A stretch of DNA of 64,000 bases from Clostridiales bacterium. Its GTDB lineage: Bacteria > Bacillota > Clostridia > Saccharofermentanales > Saccharofermentanaceae. The notes below the pieces were generated by a model that saw only the letters and a program-made list of their open reading frames with translations, was not told where the DNA came from and ran no database searches. Both the position numbers and the translations under genes were made by a program. The stretch is taken from positions 1-64,000 of the forward strand of contig JAFWQC010000025.1 of NCBI GenBank assembly GCA_017509245.1. The letters run 5' to 3'. Numbering within the stretch: position 1 is the stretch's first letter; every line of letters starts with the position of its first letter. Shown here one piece after another: positions 26,243 through 34,760 of the stretch.

Positions 26243-27415
26243 ATGGACGTAAATGAGAAAGCTATTAAGATGCATGAAGAATGGGCTGGTAAGATCGAAG
26301 TTATCGCTACAGCTCCCGTAGGATCAAAGGAAGAACTCGCTATTGCTTACACACCCGGCGTTGCTGCTCCCTGTCTTGAGATACAGAAGGACGTTGACCT
26401 CTCATACAAATATACAAGAAGACACAATCTTGTTGCAGTTGTTACTGACGGTACTGCTGTTCTTGGTCTTGGCGACATCGGACCTGAGGCCGGTATGCCT
26501 GTTATGGAAGGTAAGTGTGCTCTGTTCAAGGCATTCGGTGACGTAGACGCATTCCCTCTCTGCATCCGTTCCAAGGACGTTGATGAGATCGTTAATACAG
26601 TTGCACTTCTTGCAGGTTCCTTCGGTGGTGTAAACCTCGAGGATATCTCTGCTCCCAGATGCTTTGAGATCGAGAAGAAGCTCAAGGAAAGATGCGACAT
26701 CCCGATCTTCCACGATGACCAGCACGGTACTGCTGTTATCACACTTGCAGGTCTTACAAATGCATTGAAGATCGTTGGCAAGAAGATGGAAGACATCCAC
26801 GTTGTAGTTAACGGCGCAGGTGCTGCAGCTACAGCTATCACAAAGCTCCTTATCTCCAGAGGTCTTAAGAACGTTATCCTCTGCGACCGTAAGGGTGCTA
26901 TCTATGAGGGAAGAGAAGGACTTAACCCTGCTAAGGAAGGGATGGCAAAGATCACAAATCCTGATAAGAAGGCAGGTTCACTTGCTGACGTTATCGTTGG
27001 TGCTGATGTATTCATCGGAGTTTCCGCTCCCGGCGTTCTCACAGCAGATATGGTTGCTATAATGGCTAAGGATCCGGTTGTTTTCGCTTGCGCTAACCCT
27101 GTACCTGAGATCCTTCCTGAGGAAGCTAAGAAGGCAGGTGTTGCTGTTATGGCTACAGGCCGTTCTGACTTCCCGAACCAGGTTAACAACGTTCTCGCAT
27201 TCCCGGGTATCTTCCGCGGTGCTCTCGATGTAAGAGCTTCTGACATCAATGACGAGATGAAGATCGCTGCTGCTAACGCTATCGCAGGCATCGTTTCCGA
27301 TGCTGAGCTCAATCCTGATTACATCCTTCCTGATGCGTTCGACGCAAGAGTAGGTAAGGCTGTTGCAGCTGCAGTTGCACAGGCCGCACGTGATACAGGC
27401 GTAGCAAGAATCTGA
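26243..27415 (+). CDS. NAD(P)-dependent malic enzyme (oxaloacetate-decarboxylating)
   Basis: Oxidatively decarboxylates malate to pyruvate and CO2. Diagnostic segments are YTPGVAAPCLEI, TDGTAVLGLGDIGPEAG, the metal-binding FHDDQHGTA, the Rossmann motif VVNGAGAAATAI and the ANPVPEI / NQVNNVLAFPG region. At 390 residues it is the short bacterial type without a phosphotransacetylase-like tail. GGAGG at 26230-26234 precedes the ATG. Codon use looks highly biased, suggesting strong expression. A terminator follows directly, so it is monocistronic. Cofactor preference (NAD or NADP) cannot be read with confidence. Confidence 0.93.
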   Translation: MDVNEKAIKMHEEWAGKIEVIATAPVGSKEELAIAYTPGVAAPCLEIQKDVDLSYKYTRRHNLVAVVTDGTAVLGLGDIGPEAGMPVMEGKCALFKAFGDVDAFPLCIRSKDVDEIVNTVALLAGSFGGVNLEDISAPRCFEIEKKLKERCDIPIFHDDQHGTAVITLAGLTNALKIVGKKMEDIHVVVNGAGAAATAITKLLISRGLKNVILCDRKGAIYEGREGLNPAKEGMAKITNPDKKAGSLADVIVGADVFIGVSAPGVLTADMVAIMAKDPVVFACANPVPEILPEEAKKAGVAVMATGRSDFPNQVNNVLAFPGIFRGALDVRASDINDEMKIAAANAIAGIVSDAELNPDYILPDAFDARVGKAVAAAVAQAARDTGVARI

Positions 27416-27435
27416 ATAAACTGAATTAAAGCAAC

Positions 27436-27470
27436 AATCTCCCGCAATATTGTTGCGGGAGATTTTGTAA
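27436..27470 (+). terminator. Rho-independent terminator after the malic enzyme gene
   Basis: A 12-bp perfect stem AATCTCCCGCAA / TTGCGGGAGATT (27436-27447 with 27453-27464), loop TATTG, followed by TTGTAAT. Confidence 0.85.
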
Positions 27471-27492
27471 TATAAAGAAAAGGAGTTTCCAC

Positions 27493-27981
27493 ATGATTGA
27501 CGATTTAGAGCTTTTAAGACTTATTGAGAACAATGCCAGACTTTCCGCGGAAGAAATAGCGGTAATGCTTGGTGTTAACGCCGCCGATGTGGAAGCCGAG
27601 ATCAAGCGCCTTAAGGATGAGAACATCATCTTAGGCTATAACACGATCATTAACTGGGAGAAACAGGCACCTGACAACTGCATCGGCATGATAGAAGTAA
27701 GGATCACACCTGTAAAGAACAAGGGTTATGACCATATCGCACAGATCTTAAGCAAGTACGACAAGGTTACTGCATGCTATCTCATGAGCGGCGGTTTTGA
27801 CCTTATGATCATTTACGAGGACAGGAGCCTTCGTGATATCGCTACTTTCGTTACTGAGAAGATTGCTCCTATGGAAGGCGTTCTTTCCACAACAACGCAC
27901 TTTATCCTTAAGAAATATAAGGCTAATGGTATAATCTACGATAATCCGAATACAGACGACAGGCAGGCAATTATCCTATGA
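27493..27981 (+). CDS. Lrp/AsnC family transcriptional regulator
   Basis: Feast/famine regulator: an N-terminal winged helix-turn-helix (about 5-55, with NARLSAEEIAVMLGVNAADVEAEI split as AEEIAVMLG and ADVEAEIKRL) and a C-terminal RAM ligand-binding domain (about 65-150). Length 162 is typical. AAGGAG precedes the ATG. Its last 4 nt overlap the start of the aminotransferase gene, a pairing that suggests it senses an amino acid and may control that enzyme. The ligand is not evident. Confidence 0.9.
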   Translation: MIDDLELLRLIENNARLSAEEIAVMLGVNAADVEAEIKRLKDENIILGYNTIINWEKQAPDNCIGMIEVRITPVKNKGYDHIAQILSKYDKVTACYLMSGGFDLMIIYEDRSLRDIATFVTEKIAPMEGVLSTTTHFILKKYKANGIIYDNPNTDDRQAIIL

Positions 27982-29162
27982 GTTATGATTACGATTCAAA
28001 GATTTCCAAGGCTGTCCAGGCAGTTCCGCCTTCAGCTATAAGGAAGTTCTTCGATCTTGCAAATGAGATGCAGGGTCATGTTATTTCTCTTTCGATCGGT
28101 GAGCCTGACTTCGTAACACCCTGGTCGATAAGAGAAGCTGCTATCAATTCGATTATTGATGGATATACTCACTATTCGCCCAATTCAGGTTATATCGATT
28201 CCAGAAAAGCAATCGCCGATTATCTCAAGAGAAGATATGGTATATCTTATGATTACACAACTGAGATCTTCATAACCGTCGGCGGTTCTGAAGGTCTGGA
28301 CTTGGCAGCCAGGGCACTTATAAATCCCGGCGATGAGGTAATTGTCGTTGAACCTTGCTTTGTTGCATATAAGGCGACTGTTGAGTTTGCCCATGGTGTT
28401 CCGGTTATTGTCGAGACTAAGCCTGAGAATAACTACAAGCTCATGCCTGAAGAATTAGAAGCAGCTATTACCGATAAAACGAAGTATGTTATTGTCGGAT
28501 ATCCCAATAATCCTACAGGCGCCATCATGACGCTTGAGGACTGGGCAAAGATCAAGGATGTCCTTATGAGACATCCTGACATCATCGTTCTTTCCGATGA
28601 ACTTTACTGCGAGCTTAACTATCTTGATGGAAAGCCTGCATCTCTCACTCAGTTTGCTGAATTAAGAGACAGGGTTGTTATGGTTAACGGGTTCTCCAAG
28701 TCCTATGCCATGACCGGTTTCAGAATAGGATATCTGGCTGGTCCCCATGAGCTTATCGCTCCTATGGTTAAGATACATCAGTACTGCATCATGTGCGCAC
28801 CTTCAACTTCCCAGCTCGCTATTGTCGAAGCGGCTATGAATGCTGACGATGAGGTCAAGAAGATGCGTGATGAATATAATCACAGAAGAAGGATTATTGT
28901 ACAGGGCTTAAGAGATGCCGGCCTTGACTGTTTTACGCCTTACGGCGCTTTCTATGCTTTCCCTTGCATCAAGTCCACGGGAATGACATCAGAGGAATTC
29001 TGTGAAAAGCTTTTGCTCGAAAAGCATGTCGCTATCGTACCGGGCAACGCTTTCGGCAAGTGCGGTGAAGGTTTTGTACGTATCAGTTATGCAGCTTCTT
29101 TAGAGGACATCAAGGAAGCTATGAGATTAGTTAAAGAATTTGTTGAAGAACATAAGGGGTAA
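27978..29162 (+). CDS. Class I/II PLP-dependent aminotransferase
   Basis: Fold-type I aminotransferase of the aspartate/aromatic group. Visible are the N-terminal SIGEPDFVTPW, YPNNPTGA, the Asp/Tyr pair in SDELYCEL and the Schiff-base lysine K241 in NGFSKSYAMTGFRIGY; the C-terminal substrate-binding Arg lies in EGFVRISYA. 394 residues. It overlaps the upstream Lrp-type regulator by 4 nt and ends 3 bases before prfB. The substrate cannot be assigned; PatA- or AspC-like activity is plausible. Confidence 0.9.
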   Translation: MSYDYDSKISKAVQAVPPSAIRKFFDLANEMQGHVISLSIGEPDFVTPWSIREAAINSIIDGYTHYSPNSGYIDSRKAIADYLKRRYGISYDYTTEIFITVGGSEGLDLAARALINPGDEVIVVEPCFVAYKATVEFAHGVPVIVETKPENNYKLMPEELEAAITDKTKYVIVGYPNNPTGAIMTLEDWAKIKDVLMRHPDIIVLSDELYCELNYLDGKPASLTQFAELRDRVVMVNGFSKSYAMTGFRIGYLAGPHELIAPMVKIHQYCIMCAPSTSQLAIVEAAMNADDEVKKMRDEYNHRRRIIVQGLRDAGLDCFTPYGAFYAFPCIKSTGMTSEEFCEKLLLEKHVAIVPGNAFGKCGEGFVRISYAASLEDIKEAMRLVKEFVEEHKG

Positions 29163-29165
29163 TCA

Positions 29166-30281
29166 ATGCTTGAATTTGACAACATAAGACTCGATCTTGA
29201 ATCTTACGAAGTGCCTGTAGCTGAGCTTAAGGATGCTCTTCATATTGACCGTGTATCTGATCAGATAAGCGAATATGAGAACCGCATGCAGGAGCCCGAT
29301 TTCTGGAATAATGTCGAGAAGGCTACAGAGATCCAGCAGACATTGGGAAGACTTAAGAAGAAGGTAGAGAGCTATAACGCTCTTTGTGCCGAGCGTGAAG
29401 ATCTTCTGGCTCTCTGCGAACTTGCTAATGAGGAAGAAGATCTTGATTCTCTTGAAGAACTTAAGACTTCATCTGCCAAATTCAAGGAAGACTTCGAAAA
29501 GATGCGTCTTGAGACGCTCCTTACAGGCCCTTATGATGCAAACAACGCCACAGTTACTCTTCATGCCGGTGCAGGCGGAACTGAAGCTATGGACTGGTGT
29601 TCCATGCTTTACAGAATGTACACGAGATGGGCTGAAAGCCACGGCTTTGCAATTGAAGAACTTGATTATGTGGAAGGTGATACAGCAGGAATCCAGTCTG
29701 TCTCTTTCATGATCAGGGGTGAAAATGCTTATGGCTTCTTAAGATCAGAACTTGGCGTTCACCGTCTTGTACGTATTTCACCTTTTGATGCTGCCGGAAG
29801 AAGACATACCTCTTTTGCATCATGCGAAGTCATTCCCGAACTTGACCAGAAGACGGAAGATGATATCAAGATCGACATGAGCGACGTCCGAATCGACCTT
29901 TTCCGTGCTACCGGTAAAGGTGGTCAGCACATCAACAAGACTGATACTGCCGTTAGAATGACACATAATCCTACCGGTATCGTTGTTTCATGTCAGGCTG
30001 AAAGATCACAGATCCAGAATAAAGAAACATGTCTTAGAATGCTCAAGGCGAAGCTTTTCGCGCTCGCAAGAGCATCAGAGATGGAGAGGATCGAAGACCT
30101 TAAGGGCAATCAGATGGAGATCGCATGGGGTTCACAGATCAGATCTTATGTATTCTGCCCCTACACACTCGTTAAAGACAACAGAACAGGTTATGAGGAA
30201 GTTGATGTCGATTCTGTTATGGACGGCAACCTTGACGGTTTTATCAACGCATTCCTTTCCGGCATGAAGAACGAGAAGTAA
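29166..30281 (+). CDS. prfB: Peptide chain release factor 2, without programmed frameshift
   Basis: Recognises UGA and UAA stop codons and triggers peptide release. The tripeptide anticodon SPF is in RISPFDAAGRRH, and the catalytic GGQ (252-254) is in KGGQHINKTDTAVR. The frame is open from ATG 29166 (AAGGGG upstream), and the CTT leucine codon near codon 25 is followed by CAT instead of the frameshift sequence CTT TGA C, so the usual +1 programmed frameshift is absent. 371 residues is the normal length of the complete protein. Confidence 0.95.
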   Translation: MLEFDNIRLDLESYEVPVAELKDALHIDRVSDQISEYENRMQEPDFWNNVEKATEIQQTLGRLKKKVESYNALCAEREDLLALCELANEEEDLDSLEELKTSSAKFKEDFEKMRLETLLTGPYDANNATVTLHAGAGGTEAMDWCSMLYRMYTRWAESHGFAIEELDYVEGDTAGIQSVSFMIRGENAYGFLRSELGVHRLVRISPFDAAGRRHTSFASCEVIPELDQKTEDDIKIDMSDVRIDLFRATGKGGQHINKTDTAVRMTHNPTGIVVSCQAERSQIQNKETCLRMLKAKLFALARASEMERIEDLKGNQMEIAWGSQIRSYVFCPYTLVKDNRTGYEEVDVDSVMDGNLDGFINAFLSGMKNEK

Positions 30282-30320
30282 TACGTAAACTGCCTTTATA
30301 TCAGCATATTTGAAGCATTT

Positions 30321-30355
30321 AAATGTCAGTTACAAGTTGACTGGCATTTTGCGTT
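30321..30355 (+). terminator. Probable terminator after prfB
   Basis: A 10-bp stem AAATGTCAGT / ACTGGCATTT (30321-30330 with 30340-30349, one G-T pair) is followed by TGCGTT. AT content is high and the tail is short. A TATAAT at 30355-30360 directly after it is a plausible -10 for the next gene, with a weak TTACAA -35 19 bases upstream. Confidence 0.5.
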
Positions 30356-30394
30356 ATAATCCATTTACATGACGATAAAGGGGATAGTTAATCA

Positions 30395-31045
30395 ATGGAT
30401 TTGAATAACGTATATTTTGTTATAGGTTCAGCATATGCCGGCAAATCTACGCTTGTTAAGAATCTTGCGAAGAAGCAAGGCGGCATTGCTCTGGAAGAGA
30501 ATTATCATGACTCAAAGCTTACCGGACTGAACAGCCGGGAATTCCCGAATCTCACTTATACAAGGGATCTTAAGGACTGGCATGACTTTATCAGGAGAAC
30601 GCCTGATGAATATGTATCATGGATCGAAAATGTTAAGAAGGAATGTGAGATCGTTGAGCTTCAGATATTAGATGAATTACTGAAAGAGCCGGAGAACCTG
30701 ACGCGTAAGATCTTTGTTGATACTAATATTTCAATTGAAACGCTTCATGAGATCTCCGATACAGGACATGTTCTGGTTATGCTCGCTGATCCCGAGATAT
30801 CTGTGAAGCGTTTTTTCGAGCGCCCGGATCCGGAAAAACAATTCCTTTATAAGCTTATGCTTGAAGAACCTGATCCTGATGCCTCGCTTGCCAATTACTG
30901 TGAGATCTTAAGACGAATCAATTCTGAAGAAGCCTATAATGAGCTTTTAAATTCCGGATTCAAAGTGATACTCAGAGATGAGGAAAGAACGCAGGAAGAG
31001 ACAGTGAGACTGGCAGAAGAATTATTCGGATTGGAGTGCGTATGA
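30395..31045 (+). CDS. P-loop NTPase, putative small-molecule kinase
   Basis: 216-residue soluble protein with a clear phosphate-binding loop GSAYAGKST (11-19) right after the first beta strand, as in adenylate-kinase-like and shikimate-kinase-like proteins. A later IFVDTNIS strand could hold the Walker B Asp, and an Arg/Glu-rich lid-like segment (ISVKRFFERPDPEKQF) follows. I do not recognise the substrate. It overlaps the downstream RmlC-like gene by 4 nt, suggesting coupled expression and possibly a shared substrate. Confidence 0.75.
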   Translation: MDLNNVYFVIGSAYAGKSTLVKNLAKKQGGIALEENYHDSKLTGLNSREFPNLTYTRDLKDWHDFIRRTPDEYVSWIENVKKECEIVELQILDELLKEPENLTRKIFVDTNISIETLHEISDTGHVLVMLADPEISVKRFFERPDPEKQFLYKLMLEEPDPDASLANYCEILRRINSEEAYNELLNSGFKVILRDEERTQEETVRLAEELFGLECV

Positions 31046-31551
31046 GAATAGCAGAGACTGTATTTGATAAGTGTTTGGTATTAGAGCCTACCGTCAGAGA
31101 AGATATCAGAGGTTCAATGGAGGTGTTTTATAACGATCCTGAGATAAAGGATGTACTGAACGGTTTTGAGCTTACTGAGCAGCGCATCTATAAAATGCCT
31201 GCAAATACTTTCTTCGGCATCCATAAGGGACCTTCAAAACTTATCAGCATCATTCAGGGAAAAGGTCTGGATTATCTTATAGATCTGAGAAAAGACTCTG
31301 AAACTTATAAGCAGTATAAGACTGTTGAACTAAGTGGTGATGTTCCGAAACTAGTATATGTTCCGGCCGGGTTCGGACATGCGTTCATAGCTCTTGAAGA
31401 TAATACCATTCAGGCATTCGCACTTGATACAAAGGCTCCTTATGAGAATTCAAGATCGATTAATTACAGGTCGCCCGGAATAGAATTGAAACTTCCCGTC
31501 GATAATGTTCTTATGGCAGATTACGACAGAAATGCCAAAATGCTTGAATAA
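31042..31551 (+). CDS. RmlC-like cupin (dTDP-4-dehydrorhamnose 3,5-epimerase family)
   Basis: Cupin-fold protein of 169 residues resembling dTDP-sugar 3,5-epimerases: the early DIRGSMEVFYND, the core HKGPSKLISIIQGKG, LIDLRKDSETY, VPAGFGHAFIAL and the terminal ADYDRNAKML. The catalytic-type His is present (FGIH), but the Arg that normally precedes GLH is Phe, so substrate or activity may differ. I chose ATG 31042 over GTG 31036 because of its 4-nt overlap with the upstream stop and the TTGGAG ribosome binding site. No other dTDP-rhamnose genes are nearby. Confidence 0.8.
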   Translation: MRIAETVFDKCLVLEPTVREDIRGSMEVFYNDPEIKDVLNGFELTEQRIYKMPANTFFGIHKGPSKLISIIQGKGLDYLIDLRKDSETYKQYKTVELSGDVPKLVYVPAGFGHAFIALEDNTIQAFALDTKAPYENSRSINYRSPGIELKLPVDNVLMADYDRNAKMLE

Positions 31552-31605
31552 ATATTTTTGATATTAGGTTATCATTAAAGATATTGATCCGGGGAGGAAA
31601 AGAAA

Positions 31606-32838
31606 ATGAGAGAACCATCGTACATGATAATTATCCCTATGAAGGAAGAAGACATAATGGATCCCAAGATCTTTATTGATAATGTCTTTAAGAGCGAACA
31701 TGTAAAGATAAAGGACATTGGCGGGGATGAGGAAAGCGGTATGATCGTAACATTCCAGGTCGACGATGCTGAATATGCAGTCGGAGTAAGTCCTGTTGAT
31801 GTTGAGATTCCGCCTTATGTACGGTTAGCTCACAGTTTTTCCGAAGATGAGTTTAAGCTCCTTGATGAGACACGTGCAGGTCTAAGTGTCTGCATGGATT
31901 TTGAAGGTGATAACAATAAATGCTTCTATGATCAGATCCGTATAATCAATGCGATGTATCCTGAGATGCTTGCTGTTTTGGATTGTCCTTCAGAAAAGCT
32001 CCTGTCAGGCAAATGGGTATCCCTGGCTGCAAATTCCTCGGTTCTCCCGGCGCCAAGATATCTTTTTACCGTACAGGCTGTTACGGGCGATGGTGATGAG
32101 GTCTGGCTTCATACACACGGCTTAAAGCGCTGCGGATTATATGAACTTGAGATCTTATGTTCTGACAGGGATCATTACAATAATCACTATAAGATGATCG
32201 AATCTTTTGCACTTCATATGCTCGAGAGCGATGAACCGGTTGAGCCCGGTGACGCTTTTACTGCAGGTCAGGCGTCAGGTTATGAACTTACACTTACTGC
32301 AGTTGACTGGAAAGAAGCGCTTGAATACTATCCCGATGCTGAACTTGGTACTGCCGAAGACCGCGAAGATGATGTGCACGGCGAAGATACATGTGTTCTC
32401 ATGATATACAAAAATGACAATGCCATTGAGAATATGATCTATACTCCGGTACATGATTTCAACCGTTTTCTCGGCGATAATCCTATGTTCTATTTTTCCA
32501 AGGATGAGACCAGGAGAATGAGCGCTCTTGCTGTTGAGAGAACGTCCTATTTGCTCAAGGCTTTTGAGAATAAGGATTATGAGATCCTTCTTAAGATCGG
32601 TCTTGTTGTTGATGAGGAATATTGGGACAACGGCAAGCCTCAGAAGGAGTATATCTGGTTCAGATTATCTGATGTTAAGGATGATAAAGTCATATGCGTA
32701 CTGACCCAGGAACCTTATTATGTATCGAACATCAGAAAGGGCGATACGGGGACTTATCCGCTCTCTGACATTACCGATTGGCTCGTTTATACAGATGAGC
32801 GCAGCATCGGTCCAGACGATGCATATCTGCTTATGTGA
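31606..32838 (+). CDS. DUF4026/DUF2314-like protein of unknown function
   Basis: 410-residue soluble acidic protein. The C-terminal part (about 330-410, with EYIWFRLSDVKDDKVIC and the KGDTGTYPLSDITDW segment) resembles the DUF2314 domain, and the overall layout recalls DUF4026 proteins; this is pattern recall, not a search. No catalytic motif is evident. A strong GGGGAGG ribosome binding site precedes ATG 31606; a second ATG follows 11 codons later. It lies among other small accessory genes. Confidence 0.65.
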   Translation: MREPSYMIIIPMKEEDIMDPKIFIDNVFKSEHVKIKDIGGDEESGMIVTFQVDDAEYAVGVSPVDVEIPPYVRLAHSFSEDEFKLLDETRAGLSVCMDFEGDNNKCFYDQIRIINAMYPEMLAVLDCPSEKLLSGKWVSLAANSSVLPAPRYLFTVQAVTGDGDEVWLHTHGLKRCGLYELEILCSDRDHYNNHYKMIESFALHMLESDEPVEPGDAFTAGQASGYELTLTAVDWKEALEYYPDAELGTAEDREDDVHGEDTCVLMIYKNDNAIENMIYTPVHDFNRFLGDNPMFYFSKDETRRMSALAVERTSYLLKAFENKDYEILLKIGLVVDEEYWDNGKPQKEYIWFRLSDVKDDKVICVLTQEPYYVSNIRKGDTGTYPLSDITDWLVYTDERSIGPDDAYLLM

Positions 32839-32890
32839 TTAGAAGATCATATTTTCGTACCGTTCTCGAAAATTAATCCTGTGAGGTTTT

Positions 32891-33268
32891 ATGATCAAGG
32901 GTTTACATCACATTTCAATGAAGTGCGCTACAAAAGAGGAATTTGAGAAAGCCAAGAGTTTTTATCTCGATCTTCTGGGGTTTTCCATTGTGAGACAGTG
33001 GCCTCAAGGTATAATGATCGACCTTGGAAACACCCAGCTTGAGATCTTCTGCAACGGAAACGGCGTCAAAGATCTTGGCGCCATTAGGCATATGGCTTTT
33101 GCTACTGATGATGTGGAAGAGATTGTAGCCAAGGTCAAAGACGCAGGTTATGAAGTCTTCATTGAACCAAAGGATATAGTTATTGATTCGGACCCGGAAT
33201 TCCATGCGAGAATGGCCTTCTGTTTTGGCCCGCTAGGAGAGCAAATAGAGTTCTTTAAGGAATGCTGA
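32891..33268 (+). CDS. VOC family (glyoxalase-like) protein
   Basis: 125-residue single-module vicinal oxygen chelate protein. Potential metal ligands sit in the expected beta strands: His in LHHISMKC near the N-terminus, Glu in QLEIFCN, His in IRHMAFAT and Glu in EQIEFFKE near the C-terminus. The family includes glyoxalase I, dioxygenases and resistance proteins; nothing here tells which. GTGAGG precedes the ATG. Confidence 0.85.
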   Translation: MIKGLHHISMKCATKEEFEKAKSFYLDLLGFSIVRQWPQGIMIDLGNTQLEIFCNGNGVKDLGAIRHMAFATDDVEEIVAKVKDAGYEVFIEPKDIVIDSDPEFHARMAFCFGPLGEQIEFFKEC

Positions 33269-33290
33269 AGCATTAAGAAAAGAGGCTTTT

Positions 33291-34154
33291 ATGTGTAAAG
33301 GCATCATGAAATGGAGCTTCAAAAAGGCTTATGCCTTTGATATAAAGCGCCTCGATGACTCTTATGCTTCTGATGAGATCAGGGAAGACCTTGAGATCGG
33401 TTATATTAACGACGGGCTTTCTGAACATACTCTTGATGTCTACTATAAGGACGACGGCAGATCAAAGCCCATTCTTATCGATATCCATGGCGGCGGTTTT
33501 ATCTCATACGATAAGGAGTATAACCGTGTTTTCGCTAACGTGGCAGCACAACAGGGCTTTGTCGTATTTGAACTGAATTACAGGCTTGCATATCCTGAAA
33601 ATACGGTTTTCGAGCAGATAGAAGACATAGATAAGGCTGTCAGGTGGATAACTGAGCATGCGGCTTCCTATGGTGGAGATATAAACAGGCTTTATATTTC
33701 CGGGCACTGCACAGGCGGAGTTCTTGCAACGGCTGAAGTTCTGTTAAGCTTATGTCCTGAAATGCTTTCATATTACGGGTTTGAAGGGAAGAGTTATCAA
33801 TATAAAGGACTCATTCTGGACTGCGGTTATATGCATTTTTATAAGAAAAGCCCTGCTTACAGTTTCTTAAGAAGAATGATCTTCAATAAAAGCTACGAAA
33901 GTGATAAGCGATATAAGTATCTCTGTTTTGATCAGAACAGCAGTATCAGAAAACTTCCCAAGACTGTCCTTATTACAAACAAGCAGGATCCGCTTAAGGG
34001 CATGACATGTCAATTTGAAGAACTGCTAAAGCAGAATAACGTCATATACAAGCTTTTTGAGGAAGGCTCGAAAGGTCATACAGGCATATTAATCAAGCCG
34101 GGTAAGCTTGTCGCCGACATCCTGAAATATATAGATGTAAGAACTGCAAGATAA
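33291..34154 (+). CDS. Alpha/beta hydrolase with Cys at the nucleophile position
   Basis: HSL-like/carboxylesterase-type alpha/beta hydrolase of 287 residues. The oxyanion-hole motif HGGG is at 66-69. The nucleophile elbow is G-H-C140-T-G-G, with Cys instead of the usual Ser. The remaining triad candidates are D233 (KQDPL) and H263 (KGHTG). No signal peptide is seen, so it is probably cytoplasmic. A Cys nucleophile is known in dienelactone-hydrolase-type enzymes; here it may mean altered chemistry or lost activity. The substrate is unknown. Confidence 0.82.
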   Translation: MCKGIMKWSFKKAYAFDIKRLDDSYASDEIREDLEIGYINDGLSEHTLDVYYKDDGRSKPILIDIHGGGFISYDKEYNRVFANVAAQQGFVVFELNYRLAYPENTVFEQIEDIDKAVRWITEHAASYGGDINRLYISGHCTGGVLATAEVLLSLCPEMLSYYGFEGKSYQYKGLILDCGYMHFYKKSPAYSFLRRMIFNKSYESDKRYKYLCFDQNSSIRKLPKTVLITNKQDPLKGMTCQFEELLKQNNVIYKLFEEGSKGHTGILIKPGKLVADILKYIDVRTAR

Positions 34155-34253
34155 GCGGAAGACAAATTGTTGGTATTGCATTTGAAGAATTAATGATAAG
34201 ATATCTTTGATAATTTCGGTTTTGATGATCGATGCTTTTATGGGGAAACGGAT

Positions 34254-34760
34254 ATGAAGAATAAAACACTAACTATTTTAAAGGCTGTATTCAGTTGCCT
34301 GGTTCTTTGTTGTATTTTAGTTAATTCTTGTGGTTGTGCAAAAAAAGAACCTGTATTGAAGTTAGGGAATTATAAAAGTGCATCAGGAATGGAAATAACT
34401 ATTTCTGATTCAACCCTTCGAGTTGACAATTATGACTTTTCTGTTGAAGAAAAAAGTCTTGTTGAATTCGAATATGCATATCAGCATTCAGAATATGGAT
34501 TGGAAGAAGGAGAAAAAGAAAGAACTCTGCAGGAAATTCATGATGATACAGATATGAATTTGCAGTTTATAGGTAAGGAAGTTCCGTATTCTACCCAGAT
34601 CGAAGGTGAGAAGAACGATAAAATCGGAATTTATTGTGCTATCGACGGCCTTACGACGTGGTTCTATCTGGAATATTATCCTGCTTCCAATTCCATTATT
34701 TACACACCGGAGAATGGAGATTCAATCAATCTTTTATATCAAGGGGAAGTAAAGCCTTGA
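34254..34760 (+). CDS. Putative lipoprotein of an ABC transport cassette
   Basis: 168-residue secreted protein with a signal peptide (Lys-rich start, hydrophobic 11-23) and a lipobox-like VNSC ending at Cys26, so probably anchored outside the membrane. The mature part is acidic with no domain I recognise. It is the first gene of an AT-rich cassette with an ABC ATPase and two FtsX-like permeases; its stop overlaps the ATPase start, so they are surely co-expressed. It may be an accessory subunit or cargo. Codon use (AAA, ATT, GAA rich) differs from genes outside the cassette. Confidence 0.78.
   Translation: MKNKTLTILKAVFSCLVLCCILVNSCGCAKKEPVLKLGNYKSASGMEITISDSTLRVDNYDFSVEEKSLVEFEYAYQHSEYGLEEGEKERTLQEIHDDTDMNLQFIGKEVPYSTQIEGEKNDKIGIYCAIDGLTTWFYLEYYPASNSIIYTPENGDSINLLYQGEVKP

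Noticed and set aside
30337..30360. TTGACT with TATAAT as a promoter for the P-loop gene
   Set aside because: Spacing is 12 nt, too short; the TTGACT also lies in the stem of the prfB terminator.
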